Below, piece after piece: positions 26,666 through 35,033 of a stretch of 64,000 nucleotides of DNA; the first letter of the stretch is position 1; each line of letters opens with the position of its first letter. The stretch comes from Jatrophihabitans endophyticus (GTDB lineage: Bacteria > Actinomycetota > Actinomycetes > Mycobacteriales > Jatrophihabitantaceae). The stretch is from NCBI RefSeq assembly GCF_900129455.1, contig NZ_FQVU01000002.1:496001-560000 (forward strand), in the 5' to 3' direction. Both the position numbers and the translations under genes were made by a program. The notes beneath the pieces are model-generated. The model saw only the letters and a program-made list of their open reading frames with translations. It was not told the DNA's origin and ran no database searches.

Positions 26666-26691
26666 GTTTAGCCGAACTGACCCCGGGGTAA
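26666..26691 (+). promoter_or_regulatory. SigB/SigF-type promoter of the STAS gene
   Basis: GTTT (26666-26669) and GGGTAA (26686-26691) are separated by 16 bases, matching the GTTT-N14-16-GGGTA promoters used by stress sigma factors of the SigB/SigF group. It lies about 50 bp before the STAS-domain gene, a fitting target because that gene class regulates such sigma factors. Confidence 0.65.
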
Positions 26692-26740
26692 AGACGACCA
26701 GGCCCGTGACCGGCGGGTCGCGTACACGCACGGAGGCGTG

Positions 26741-27112
26741 ATGACCTCGACGGCGCAGTCCGAGCCGACGGTGCTGCCCGAGCAGGCCGCCGGCTTCGAG
26801 GTCGCGACCGTCTCCGCCGACACCCTGCGCGCCGGCATCCGCGTCGTCGGCACCCTCGACGCGACCACCACCCCGCTATTGGCCGGCATCCTGCGCACTC
26901 ACACGGTCGCCGGCCGCCGTTACCTGCGCGTCGACCTCCGCGCCGCCACGCTCGACGACGCGGCGACGATCGACCCCGCGGTGGTCCGCACCCTCGCCGC
27001 GGCCCACGCCGCGGTCGACGCGCTCGGCGGCATGCTCGTGCTGGAGAACGCCACCCCGCTCGTCCTCGCCGCCGCCCGAGCGGCCGGGTGCTACGCCCGG
27101 GCCGCCGACTGA
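26741..27112 (+). CDS. STAS-domain protein, atypical anti-anti-sigma factor
   Basis: A 123-residue single STAS domain. The fold pattern is kept (GIRVVGTLDATTTPLL, YLRVDLRAATLDDAATIDPAVV, LVLENA), but the phosphorylated Ser of anti-anti-sigma factors, usually IDSSGL, is replaced (IDPAVV). It may therefore bind an anti-sigma factor without kinase control or have another ligand. GGAGG at 26732 fixes the ATG at 26741. A likely SigB/SigF promoter upstream suggests feedback in the general stress response. Confidence 0.8.
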   Translation: MTSTAQSEPTVLPEQAAGFEVATVSADTLRAGIRVVGTLDATTTPLLAGILRTHTVAGRRYLRVDLRAATLDDAATIDPAVVRTLAAAHAAVDALGGMLVLENATPLVLAAARAAGCYARAAD

Positions 27113-27155
27113 CGACCCGAGCACGCGGCCCGGCGCGGCCGATCGGCGGCGCCCG

Positions 27156-27626
27156 TCAGGGTCGGTCGAAGGACGCGCCGAGGGCGTCGAGCAGCTCCTC
27201 GGTGCCGGCGCGACGCTGGTCGTTGGTGTCGAGACCGTCCAGGTAGGCGCCCTGCTCGGTCAGGACGAGGCGCGTCCCACCCGCCACGGGCGTGACCTCC
27301 ACGGTGGCGACCGAGACCGAGATGCGGCGCCCGTCGAGGTGCATGTCGTAGGACCACACGATGCGCCGGCCGTCCACGATGTCGTAGAACGTGGCGTCGA
27401 AGTCGTAGCTGGGCCCGTCGTGGACCTGTCCCCGCATGTGCTCGCGACCGCCCACGCGGAAGTCGAGCGTGTGCTCGGCGACGACGTCGCCCTCGGCGTC
27501 GGGTCCGAACCAGCGCGCCTTGGCCTCGCGCGACGTCCACGCGGCGAAGACGCGCTCCGGGGCGGCGGGATAGGTGCGTTCGACGACGAAGTGGTCGTGG
27601 ACGACCGAACGGTCGGTGGTGGTCAT
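27156..27626 (-). CDS. SRPBCC/AHSA1-domain protein
   Basis: A 156-residue START-like (AHSA1/Hsp90 activator homology) protein. Segments VERTYPAAPERVFAAWT and EAKARWFGP near the N-terminus and RLVLTEQGAYLDG near the C-terminus are family-typical. Members bind hydrophobic ligands; most have no assigned function. The ATG at 27626 overlaps the ArsR stop by ATGA, so the two are cotranslated. Such ArsR-SRPBCC pairs are frequent in actinobacteria. Confidence 0.85.
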   Translation of the reverse strand: MTTTDRSVVHDHFVVERTYPAAPERVFAAWTSREAKARWFGPDAEGDVVAEHTLDFRVGGREHMRGQVHDGPSYDFDATFYDIVDGRRIVWSYDMHLDGRRISVSVATVEVTPVAGGTRLVLTEQGAYLDGLDTNDQRRAGTEELLDALGASFDRP

Positions 27627-27994
27627 GACTCGTCCTCTCGGGATCGGTCGCCGCCCCCGGGCGGCGGCAGGTCGGGCTCGGCCAGGAAATCGCCGAGGCG
27701 ATCGAGGCGGTGGGCCCAACCGCGCTTGCGCTCGCCGATCCAGTCCTCGACGGTCGTCAGGGTGGTGACGTCGAGACGGCACGTGCGCACCCGGCCGACC
27801 TTCTCGCTGGTCACGACACCGACCTCCTGCAGCACCCGCAGGTGCTGCAGGAGCGCCGGCATCGACATCGGCAGCGGGTCGGCCAGCTCGCTGACCGACA
27901 ACGGCCCCGTCCCCAACCGTTCGACGATCGCGCGCCGGGTCGGGTCCGCGAGCGCGTGCAGCACGCGGTCGACCTCGGTCAGATGGTTAGGCAC
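27623..27994 (-). CDS. ArsR-family regulator
   Basis: A 123-residue ArsR winged helix. The signature is VDRVLHALADPTRRAIVERL followed by SVSELADPLPMSMPALLQHLRVL. It lacks the Cys pairs of metal sensors. GTG at 27994 is chosen since the conserved region starts there and the promoter places the transcript start at about that codon, implying leaderless translation. It should repress its own operon, including the SRPBCC gene. Confidence 0.9.
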   Translation of the reverse strand: MPNHLTEVDRVLHALADPTRRAIVERLGTGPLSVSELADPLPMSMPALLQHLRVLQEVGVVTSEKVGRVRTCRLDVTTLTTVEDWIGERKRGWAHRLDRLGDFLAEPDLPPPGGGDRSREDES

Positions 27995-27999
27995 ACGCT

Positions 28000-28029
28000 T
28001 AAGTATTGGCACGCGCGCCGCACTGTCAA
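28000..28029 (-). promoter_or_regulatory. Promoter of the arsR-SRPBCC operon
   Basis: On the minus strand TTGACA (28029-28024) and TACTTA (28005-28000) are separated by 18 bases, a strong housekeeping-type promoter. The expected transcript start is at or next to the GTG at 27994, so the message is probably leaderless. The CTTAAG palindrome over the -10 region could be part of the ArsR site. Confidence 0.7.
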
Positions 28030-28048
28030 GGGCGTGCCGCCCGCCCCG

Positions 28049-29716
28049 TCAGCGCCGTGCCGCGATCCAGTCGTCGACGACGAGCGCGAGGACGGGCATG
28101 GTGACCGATCCGCTGTCGACCAGCGCGGCGTTGAAACCGGGCAGGTCGAACGCCGCAGCGAGGGCGTCCTCGGCGTGCGCGCGGAGCCGCACGATCTCGC
28201 GCAACCCGGCCTGATAGGCCAGCGCCTGCCCGGGCCGGGCGATGTAGCGGTCGACCTCGTCGAGGAGGAACTGCTCGGGCAGCGCCACGTGCTCGATCAG
28301 GTAGTCGCGGGCCTGCTGCCGAGTCCACCGCAGGGCGTGCAGGCCGGTGTCGACCACGAGCCGGGCGGCGCGGTGCATCTCGATGTAGACGGCACCGAGC
28401 TGCGCGCGCACGTCGCTGAGCAGGCCGAACTCGTCGGCGAGCCGCTCGGCGTAGAGCCCCCACCCCTCGGCGTGCACGGTGATGGACAGCTGCTGCAGCA
28501 GCGGCAGGTCGGGGAGTATTGCGGCCCGCGCGAGCTGGGAGTGGTGACCGGGCACCGTCTCGTGGAACGCGACCGCCTCGAGGTCCCAGCCCGCGCCTGC
28601 GCTCGGTCGCTGCGTGTTGAACCAGTACGTGCCGGGCCGGCTGCCGTCGGCGCGGGGACGGGAGTAGTGCGGGGCCATGCCCGACTGCGCGACGGTCGTG
28701 GGCATCGGCTCGACCGCGCACGGCGCCGGCAGCGGCGCCGGCATGATCTCGCCGGCACGCTCCTCGGCGCGGGCGACCGCCTCGCGCGCCCGCCGCAGCG
28801 CCGCCTCCGGCGCGAGCTCGCCCGACGACTCCCGCACCGCCCGGACGACGGCCGCGAGGTCGTGCAGTCCCAGCTCGGCGCCGAGCTCGACCGCGCGCCG
28901 CTCGAGACGCGCCACCTCCGCGAGGCCGATGCGGTGCAGCTCCTGCGGCTCGTAGGGCAGGGTGGTGTGGACGGCGACCGCGCGGCGGTACGCCGCCGCA
29001 CCGTCGGGGAGTGCCCAGAGTCCGGCGGCGTCGTCCGGGCGGGACCGGGACAGCAGGGCGGCGACGCGATCGCGCCAGCTCCGGAGTGACGGGACGACCG
29101 CACCGGTGACGACAGCCTCGAGCTCGGCCCGCCACGCAGCGGAGGCGTCGGCGGGGACGGCGGCGGTGAACGCGGCGGGGACGCCCTCGGCGAGCGTCCG
29201 GTCGGCCCAGGCGACGGCGCTCTCGACCAGCGACGCGACCGGGAAGCAGCCGGCCGCCGCGCCCTCGTCGAGCCGCGCGGCGGTGCCGTCGATCCAGTCC
29301 GGCAGGCTTCGCAGCCGGGTGAGGTAGTCCGCGGCGGCCCGGTCGTCCACGAGCACCGTGCGCGCCGCGGTGGCGAGGGCCGCCGGCGGACCCACGTACG
29401 GCATCGCCGTGACGGTGTACTCGGACTCGCGCGCGGCGAGCTCCAGCCGGGTGCGCTCGCACACGGCCGCCACCGCCGCCGCGGTGATGCGCTCCGGCGA
29501 TCCCGGCCGCGTGGCCTCGGCCGGCAGTGCCGCGACCTCGGCCGCGACCTCGCGCAGCCGGCGGTCCAGCTCGTCCGCCGCGGCGCGCGAGGGATCGGGG
29601 ACGAGCGCGTCGTACTCGCGTAGCCCCAGCCCGCTCGCGACGAAGGGCTCGGCCTCGAGCAGGACGGTGGCGAGGCGATCGGCGATCGCCCGGGCGGACG
29701 GCGCGGGCGAGGTCAT
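28049..29716 (-). CDS. DUF885-family protein, probable metallopeptidase
   Basis: A 555-residue DUF885 protein of normal length. The family's likely zinc-binding motif FHETVPGHHSQLA (about residue 385) and the second conserved block HAEGWGLYAERLADEFG (about 425) are present. By these motifs it is expected to be a zinc carboxypeptidase-like enzyme, but the activity is not established for most members. No signal peptide is seen. ATG at 29716 follows GAGGGTGG. It starts 14 bp after the upstream beta-lactamase-fold gene ends, suggesting one operon. Confidence 0.8.
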   Translation of the reverse strand: MTSPAPSARAIADRLATVLLEAEPFVASGLGLREYDALVPDPSRAAADELDRRLREVAAEVAALPAEATRPGSPERITAAAVAAVCERTRLELAARESEYTVTAMPYVGPPAALATAARTVLVDDRAAADYLTRLRSLPDWIDGTAARLDEGAAAGCFPVASLVESAVAWADRTLAEGVPAAFTAAVPADASAAWRAELEAVVTGAVVPSLRSWRDRVAALLSRSRPDDAAGLWALPDGAAAYRRAVAVHTTLPYEPQELHRIGLAEVARLERRAVELGAELGLHDLAAVVRAVRESSGELAPEAALRRAREAVARAEERAGEIMPAPLPAPCAVEPMPTTVAQSGMAPHYSRPRADGSRPGTYWFNTQRPSAGAGWDLEAVAFHETVPGHHSQLARAAILPDLPLLQQLSITVHAEGWGLYAERLADEFGLLSDVRAQLGAVYIEMHRAARLVVDTGLHALRWTRQQARDYLIEHVALPEQFLLDEVDRYIARPGQALAYQAGLREIVRLRAHAEDALAAAFDLPGFNAALVDSGSVTMPVLALVVDDWIAARR

Positions 29717-29730
29717 GCCGCCACCCTCAC

Positions 29731-31074
29731 TCACGGCGTGGTCGTGCCGCCGGCCGGTTCGCTGCCGGTGGCCGGGGTCGACGATGCCGACGATGCCGAC
29801 GATGCCGACGACGAGCCGGCCGGGGCCGACGTCGCGCCGGCCGTGGCCGGGGTCGACGACGCCGGGGACGAGCCGGCCGGTGCCGTCGTCGCCGGTACGG
29901 TCGGCGACGGGGTCGCCGGCCGCGTCGTGCCTGGGTCGGTCGCCTTGGTCGTCCTGCGGGTCGCCGTGGTGGCCGGCGAGGAGTAGACGAACACCGGTGC
30001 GGTGTGCGTCCGCCCGTACTTCGTCCGCACCCAGATCTTCACCTTGCCCGCGGCGTGCTTGGGCGCGACGGCCGCGATCGTGCCGGTCGACGTGACGCTG
30101 AACCTCGCCCGCGTGCCACCGAAGGCCACCGCCGTCACCTTGCTGAAGTCACGTCCGTGGATGGTGACCTTGGTGCCGCCCGCGGTGCTGCCCTTCTTCG
30201 CCGAGACGGTTGTGATCACGGGCGCGTTGCTCGGGAAGGCGCCGCCGGGCAGCACCCGCTTCGCCATCTGCGTGATCGCGTTGCCGAGTCGGCTGCCGTA
30301 GCTGCTCGCCGGGCCGCGGGCGAGGATGGCCACCGCGTACCGGTCGCCGTTGACGAAGCCGGTGGAGTTCTGGCTCGCGTTGCCGCGGCTGTAGCTGTAG
30401 TCGCTGCCCCAGCCCTGCTTGATCGCGACCCGCTTGGCCGCCTGCGGGAGCCCGAAGTTCTGGTAGAAGCCGTCCGAGCCGTGGACGGTGTGGTCGTGCA
30501 TGGCGCTCAGCAGCCACTTGCTGACCCTGCGGTCCTTCTTCAGCTTGGCGTAGAGGCGCACGAGGCCGTCGGAGGTGATGCGGTTGCTACCCCACCAGTT
30601 GCTGCGGATCGGGCCGCTGCCGAGGCTCGGGACCTTCCAGTGCTTCTTCGTCCAGTTGAGCAGGCCGTCGCCGCCGACGCTGCCGTAGAACGAGTTCGCG
30701 ATGTTGTCGTCGGACTGCGCGATCATCTTGTGGGCGCGCTTGGAGGTGCTGCCGTGCATGCGTCCCTGGACGATGAGGCGCGCCGCGATCATGACCTTGA
30801 TGACCGACTCGCTCGCGAAGCCGCTGGTGTGCCGGCCCGACGAGTAGAGCTGCCCCGTCTTGGTGTCGAGGACGGAGATGCCGGCGATGTAGCCGTGCGC
30901 CTTGGCGTACTTGGCGGCGCTCGAGACCGCGGCGCCGCGGGCGGTCGCCGCGCCGGCCGACGGCGCGGTCACCGTGGCCGCGGTCAGGCCGCCGGCGGCG
31001 AGCGCCAGCACCGTCGCGGCGACGCCGGCGCGGCGCGCGGCAGGCCGTGCCGCTCGGTGGAGGGGTCGGTACAT
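29731..31074 (-). CDS. Exported serine hydrolase (beta-lactamase fold) with IPT domain
   Basis: A 447-residue exported protein. After a signal peptide (residues 15-43, ending GAA) comes a class A beta-lactamase-like domain with SxxK at SVIK (Ser90), an SDN-like motif SDDN (121-124) and KQGWG as the KTG-like motif. An IPT/TIG immunoglobulin-like domain follows (about 280-365, NAPVITTVSAKKGSTAGGTKVTI in part), then a long Ser/Thr/Pro/Ala-rich tail of the last 80 residues, low in complexity. It likely acts at the cell wall as a penicillin-binding-like or esterase enzyme rather than as a resistance factor. Confidence 0.78.
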   Translation of the reverse strand: MYRPLHRAARPAARRAGVAATVLALAAGGLTAATVTAPSAGAATARGAAVSSAAKYAKAHGYIAGISVLDTKTGQLYSSGRHTSGFASESVIKVMIAARLIVQGRMHGSTSKRAHKMIAQSDDNIANSFYGSVGGDGLLNWTKKHWKVPSLGSGPIRSNWWGSNRITSDGLVRLYAKLKKDRRVSKWLLSAMHDHTVHGSDGFYQNFGLPQAAKRVAIKQGWGSDYSYSRGNASQNSTGFVNGDRYAVAILARGPASSYGSRLGNAITQMAKRVLPGGAFPSNAPVITTVSAKKGSTAGGTKVTIHGRDFSKVTAVAFGGTRARFSVTSTGTIAAVAPKHAAGKVKIWVRTKYGRTHTAPVFVYSSPATTATRRTTKATDPGTTRPATPSPTVPATTAPAGSSPASSTPATAGATSAPAGSSSASSASSASSTPATGSEPAGGTTTP

Positions 31075-31325
31075 CGAGGCGTCCTCTTGGTCAGGGGCCG
31101 AGCGCAGCGGGGTCGTCGCGTCGTGCTGATCGGGTGATCGTCGACGGGGGCGACGAGGTGACGCAGGTGTTACGTATGTGATGAACGCACACGTTCGGTC
31201 GTGGATCAAGTCGGAACGGGCGAATACCGGAGAACGACACGCCCCCCTTCGCCGGTCGGGCCGACTGGTCAGGCACAGCAAGGCGTGTCACCATCAGCGC
31301 GCCGAACCCCGGGCCGCCCGATCGG

Positions 31326-31904
31326 ATGACCATGACCAGTGCCGTCCTGCACGATCTCGTCGCCGCGCTGTGCGCCGCGGCCGCGTTGCTGCTCGTCGCG
31401 TCCGGAGCCGCCAAGGTGGCTCGGCCACAGGCGACGACGGCCACGGTGGACTCGCTCGTCGGCCGGCTGCTCCCCCGGCCCCGCCGCCGGCCGCTGCTGC
31501 GCGTCGCGGCACGTCTCGTCGGCGTCGGCGAGGTGGCGGTCGGTGTCGTCGTCCTGGCCGTCGGGGGCCGGCCGGCCGCGGTGCTGCTGGCTGCGGCCTA
31601 CCTCGTCTTCGCCGCCGTCGCCGCCCGCCTGGCCACGGCGGCCGATCCCGTCTCGTGCGGCTGCTTCGGCCGTTCGGACGCACCGGTCGGCGTACCCCAC
31701 GTCGTCCTCGACCTCGCCGCCGCCGCCGTGGCCATCGCCGCGATCGGGGCCGGTCTGCCCGCCGGCGGCGGCCTGTTCGACGACGGCGCAGCCGTCGCCG
31801 TGGGCGGTCCGCTGCTCGTCGCACTCGTAACCTGGTCGGCCTATCTGGCGATCACCGCGCTGCCGGCCCTGTCGTCCGCGCGCCGTCTGGTGGAGGCCCC
31901 GTGA
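31326..31904 (+). CDS. MauE/DoxX-like membrane protein
   Basis: A 192-residue membrane protein with four to five helices and the motif VSCGCFGRSD on the loop after helix 3, typical of MauE-like proteins that take part in disulfide or electron transfer during maturation of methylamine dehydrogenase. It opens a five-gene operon: its stop overlaps the start of the MauD-like gene (GTGA). The start may be ATG 31326 or 31332; there is no clear ribosome-binding site. Confidence 0.72.
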   Translation: MTMTSAVLHDLVAALCAAAALLLVASGAAKVARPQATTATVDSLVGRLLPRPRRRPLLRVAARLVGVGEVAVGVVVLAVGGRPAAVLLAAAYLVFAAVAARLATAADPVSCGCFGRSDAPVGVPHVVLDLAAAAVAIAAIGAGLPAGGGLFDDGAAVAVGGPLLVALVTWSAYLAITALPALSSARRLVEAP

Positions 31905-32707
31905 CCGTCCTCGTCCTGATCGAGACCGTCGTCCTCGTCGTCCTCTGCGTGCTGGTCGCGGGGCTGCTGCGCGGCTACGGCACCGTCCTGCGCCGGCTGC
32001 ACCAGCTCGACGGCGACGCCGGGGGCTCGGACGGCTCGCGCGACTTCACCCTGCTGCCGCTGGTCGACCGGCCGGCGGACGAGCCGCCGTTACGCCCGCG
32101 GACGGCGCCCGCTCCGGCCGCCGAGTTCGGCGACGCGCACGACATCGCCGGCGAGACCCTGGCCGGCGAGATCGTCAGTGCCCGCGTCGTCGGCACGGGC
32201 AACGACACGCTCCTGCTGTTCCTGTCGAGCGGCTGCGCGTCGTGCGCGACCTTCTGGGAGGAGCTGGGTCGCCCCGGTTCGATCCACCTGCCCGCCGGGA
32301 CGCGACTGCTGGTCGTCCCGCAGAGCCCGGCCGACGAGAGCGTCTCCGACCTCGTCGCCATGGCGCCGCCCGGGATCGACGTCGTCCTCTCGAGCCGGGC
32401 GTGGCGCGACTACGGCGTGCCGGGGTCGCCCCACGTCGTGTACGTCGACGGCGCGTCCGGCCGCATCCGCGGCGAGGGCACCGGGCAGTCGCTGGGGCAG
32501 GTCGCCGATCTGCTCGCCCGGTCGACCGGCGACGCCGGGTTCGTCACCGGCGAGCGGTCCCGCAAGCCCGCACGCGACGCCGAGCAGGAGGCCGCCGTCG
32601 ACCGCGAACTGCTCGCTGCCGGCATCCTGCCCGGCGACCCGCGGCTCTACGGCGCGGCCGAGGAGCCGGCCGGGCACGGCGGGCTCGGCGGGCACGCCCA
32701 TGGCTAG
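31901..32707 (+). CDS. MauD-like membrane-anchored thioredoxin-fold protein
   Basis: A 268-residue protein. One N-terminal helix (TVLVLIETVVLVVLCVLVAG) anchors a thioredoxin-like domain predicted outside. The redox motif is CASC in LFLSSGCASCATFWEEL (about residue 113), and the cis-Pro region reads YGVPGSPHVVYVDG. MauD proteins help form the many disulfides of methylamine dehydrogenase light chain. GTG at 31901 overlaps the mauE-like stop. The C-terminal 60 residues are charged and His-rich at the end (GHGGLGGHAHG). Confidence 0.75.
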   Translation: MTVLVLIETVVLVVLCVLVAGLLRGYGTVLRRLHQLDGDAGGSDGSRDFTLLPLVDRPADEPPLRPRTAPAPAAEFGDAHDIAGETLAGEIVSARVVGTGNDTLLLFLSSGCASCATFWEELGRPGSIHLPAGTRLLVVPQSPADESVSDLVAMAPPGIDVVLSSRAWRDYGVPGSPHVVYVDGASGRIRGEGTGQSLGQVADLLARSTGDAGFVTGERSRKPARDAEQEAAVDRELLAAGILPGDPRLYGAAEEPAGHGGLGGHAHG

Positions 32708-33299
32708 GACGCAGGCCGCCGGGCCGCTCGCCACCGTCGCGGGCCACGGCCTGCGGATCACGCTGCCGGCACGGTGGGAGGCCCGGCTGTACCTGCGCGA
32801 CCGGCCGCCGGAGACGGCGGTGGAGCCCGAGGACGACGACGCCGGGACGGCCGTCGGGATCACGGGCGGTCTCGGGTCCGGCGTGCACCCCGCCGCGTAC
32901 GGGTGGGCCGGCGAGTCGCCGAACCCGGTGCTGCACCTCGCGAACTTCGCCCTGCCGCCGGGCCGGGGCGACTTCGGCACCGGCGCGGTGGAGGTGATGG
33001 GCGCGGAGCACGCGTTCGTCTCGCTGCTCGAGTACGACGCCGAGGAGGCCGGCCGCCCGCTGTTCGAGCACCGTGGCGTCCCTCGCCCGGTTTTGCGCGA
33101 TTTCGCGCCCAATCAGTTGCAGCGACGGTTGGCCGGTCAGCTGGGCCGACAGACCTTCTTCACGCACGAGGGGCGACCGTTCTGCCTGTACGTCGTGCTC
33201 GGGTCTCGCGAACACGCGGCCGACCTGGTCGCCGACGTGCACGGCGTCCTCGACAACCTGGAGGTGAGCGCACGTGACGACGTCGACGCCACTGTCTGA
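32700..33299 (+). CDS. Hypothetical protein in the mau-like operon
   Basis: A 199-residue soluble protein of unknown family. It overlaps the previous gene by 8 bp and the next by 26 bp, so it is translated with them. Visible features are LRITLPARWEARLY near the N-terminus and the repeated segment types LHLANFALPPG and CLYVVLGS with VHGVLDNLEV at the C-terminus, suggesting an alpha/beta fold. No signal peptide or helix. It has no counterpart in the classical mau cluster that I can name. Confidence 0.65.
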   Translation: MARTQAAGPLATVAGHGLRITLPARWEARLYLRDRPPETAVEPEDDDAGTAVGITGGLGSGVHPAAYGWAGESPNPVLHLANFALPPGRGDFGTGAVEVMGAEHAFVSLLEYDAEEAGRPLFEHRGVPRPVLRDFAPNQLQRRLAGQLGRQTFFTHEGRPFCLYVVLGSREHAADLVADVHGVLDNLEVSARDDVDATV

Positions 33300-34224
33300 G
33301 CGCATCGTCAACCGGCTGGCCCAGCTCGGGAACCGGCGGCCGAGCCGTCGCAGCTTCCTGACCACCGCCACGCTCGCCGGCACCGCCCTCGCGGTCAACC
33401 CGTGGGACTACCTGACCAAGCCGCAGAACGCGTACGCGTCGGTGTGCGGGCCGGGCGCGACCTGTGACGCCGGTTGGTCGGCGATGTGCTGCTCGATCAA
33501 CAAGGGCCACAACACCTGCCCGCCCAACACCTTCGCCGGCGGATGGTGGAAGGCCGACCGTTCGTCGTTCTGCGGCGGCGCGGCGCGGTACTACATCGAC
33601 TGCAACGCCAAGCCCGGGCACCACTTCCACTGCCGCTGCAACAAGTCGAACTGCGACCACCGCTACGTCGCCTGCAACGTCTTCCGCTACGGGCAGTGCA
33701 ACACGCAGGTCAAGGGAACGACCGCGGTGGTGTGCCGCCAGATCAGCTGCCGGCCGCCGTGGGAGCTCTATCCCGGCAAGTGCGGCAAGTCCAGCGCCAC
33801 CGACAACAACACCCGCGCCCACAACGCGCCGTGCCTGACCAAGGCCAACACCTACCCGCGGCTCGTCACGTTCAAGGAGGGCCGGGCCGTGCTGCACGAG
33901 GGGCAGTACCGCAAGACCGGGCAGCGCCTCGTCGCCCCGAACCGGCACACCAAGGCCTACCTGCAGTCCGACGGCGACTTCGTGATCGCCAACCAGGACG
34001 GCATCGTGTGGTCGACCCGCACCTCGCCCGAGGCCCGTGGTGGCCGGCTCGTCATGGGCAAGGACGGCCGGCTCGCCGTCGTCGACAAGTCGGGCACGGT
34101 GCGCTGGCGCAGCTCCAACCCGGCGACGACCACGACGTCGTACCTGCGGCTGCGCAACAACGGCCAGCTCGCCATCTACCGCGGCGACAAGGTCGTCTGG
34201 CACACCAAGACGCACACCCCGTAG
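33274..34224 (+). CDS. Tat-exported MauA-like Cys-rich protein fused to a bulb-lectin-like domain
   Basis: A 316-residue protein. The N-terminus has a twin-arginine signal (SRRSFLTTATLAG). Residues 55-175 are very rich in Cys and resemble methylamine dehydrogenase light chain (MauA): TCPPN, GGWWKADRSSFC and YYIDCN align by eye with its core. MauA makes its TTQ cofactor from two Trp; a Trp is present at 91-92, but the second site appears to be Gln before a Cys, so TTQ may not form. Residues 195-316 hold three beta repeats like a bulb lectin (LQSDGDFVIA, MGKDGRLAVV, LRNNGQLAIY) with degenerate mannose motifs. The MauE-, MauD- and MauF-like neighbours support a disulfide-rich exported protein. 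Confidence 0.65.
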   Translation: MTTSTPLSERIVNRLAQLGNRRPSRRSFLTTATLAGTALAVNPWDYLTKPQNAYASVCGPGATCDAGWSAMCCSINKGHNTCPPNTFAGGWWKADRSSFCGGAARYYIDCNAKPGHHFHCRCNKSNCDHRYVACNVFRYGQCNTQVKGTTAVVCRQISCRPPWELYPGKCGKSSATDNNTRAHNAPCLTKANTYPRLVTFKEGRAVLHEGQYRKTGQRLVAPNRHTKAYLQSDGDFVIANQDGIVWSTRTSPEARGGRLVMGKDGRLAVVDKSGTVRWRSSNPATTTTSYLRLRNNGQLAIYRGDKVVWHTKTHTP

Positions 34225-34232
34225 GAGCGCCG

Positions 34233-35033
34233 ATGCTGCTGTCCCTCGCCCTCGTCACCGCGGTCGTCGCCGCTGCGCGCGGCGTCTGGTCGCCGTGCGG
34301 GCTGTCGATGCTGTCGTCGCTGAACCCCGTCTCCGAACGTGCCCGTGGGCACCGCTTCGGCCTCACCGCCGCCTGGTATGTCGCCGGCGCGGTCGCGGGC
34401 GGTGCCGCCCTCGGCGGCGGCCTCGCGCTCGCGGCCTTCGGCGTCGGGCGCGCCGGCGCGCGCGACTCGCTCACCTGGGCACTCGTGCTCGGCTGCGCCG
34501 CGATCGCCGTCGCGTCGGACACCCGGATGTTCGGTCGCTCGCTGCCCGTCCACCCCCGTCAGGTGGACGAGCGGTGGCTGACGACCTACCGGCGCTGGAT
34601 CTACGCCGGCGGTTACGGCGTGCAGATCGGTGCGGGCTTCGCGACCTACATCATGACGGCGGCGGTGTACCTGACCGCTGCGCTCGCCGTGCTCACGGGC
34701 TCGCCCGCCCAGGCGTTCCTCGTGGCGGTCGTCTTCGGGGCGGTGCGGGGGTTGGCGATCGTCGGCTGCGCCGTCGCGAACACGCCTGACCGGCTGCGCT
34801 CGTTGGTGGCGCGCATCGACGGCTGGGCGACACCCTCGACGTGGGTCGCGACGGCGGTCGCGGCAGGCGTCGCCGGTGTCGCCGCGGCGCAGCTCGGCGG
34901 TGCGCCGGCCGCGGGTGTCACGGTCGCGGTGCTGGCGGCGGGCGTCGCGATCTCGCGCCGGTGGGCCGACGGCGTCGTCTCCTGCCCGGTGCCGGCGCAG
35001 GCCGGCACCCGCGCTACTTCGGCGGCATCCTGA
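34233..35033 (+). CDS. MauF/CcdA-like membrane protein
   Basis: A 266-residue membrane protein with seven or eight hydrophobic segments. The N-terminal SPCGLSMLSSLNP motif is that of the MauF/CcdA group, which carries electrons across the membrane to extracytoplasmic thiol partners. It follows the MauA-like gene after 8 bp with AGGAGCG as ribosome-binding site, and closes the operon. Its 3' end overlaps the convergent SDR gene by 20 bp. It would supply reductant to the MauD-like thioredoxin. Confidence 0.72.
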   Translation: MLLSLALVTAVVAAARGVWSPCGLSMLSSLNPVSERARGHRFGLTAAWYVAGAVAGGAALGGGLALAAFGVGRAGARDSLTWALVLGCAAIAVASDTRMFGRSLPVHPRQVDERWLTTYRRWIYAGGYGVQIGAGFATYIMTAAVYLTAALAVLTGSPAQAFLVAVVFGAVRGLAIVGCAVANTPDRLRSLVARIDGWATPSTWVATAVAAGVAGVAAAQLGGAPAAGVTVAVLAAGVAISRRWADGVVSCPVPAQAGTRATSAAS

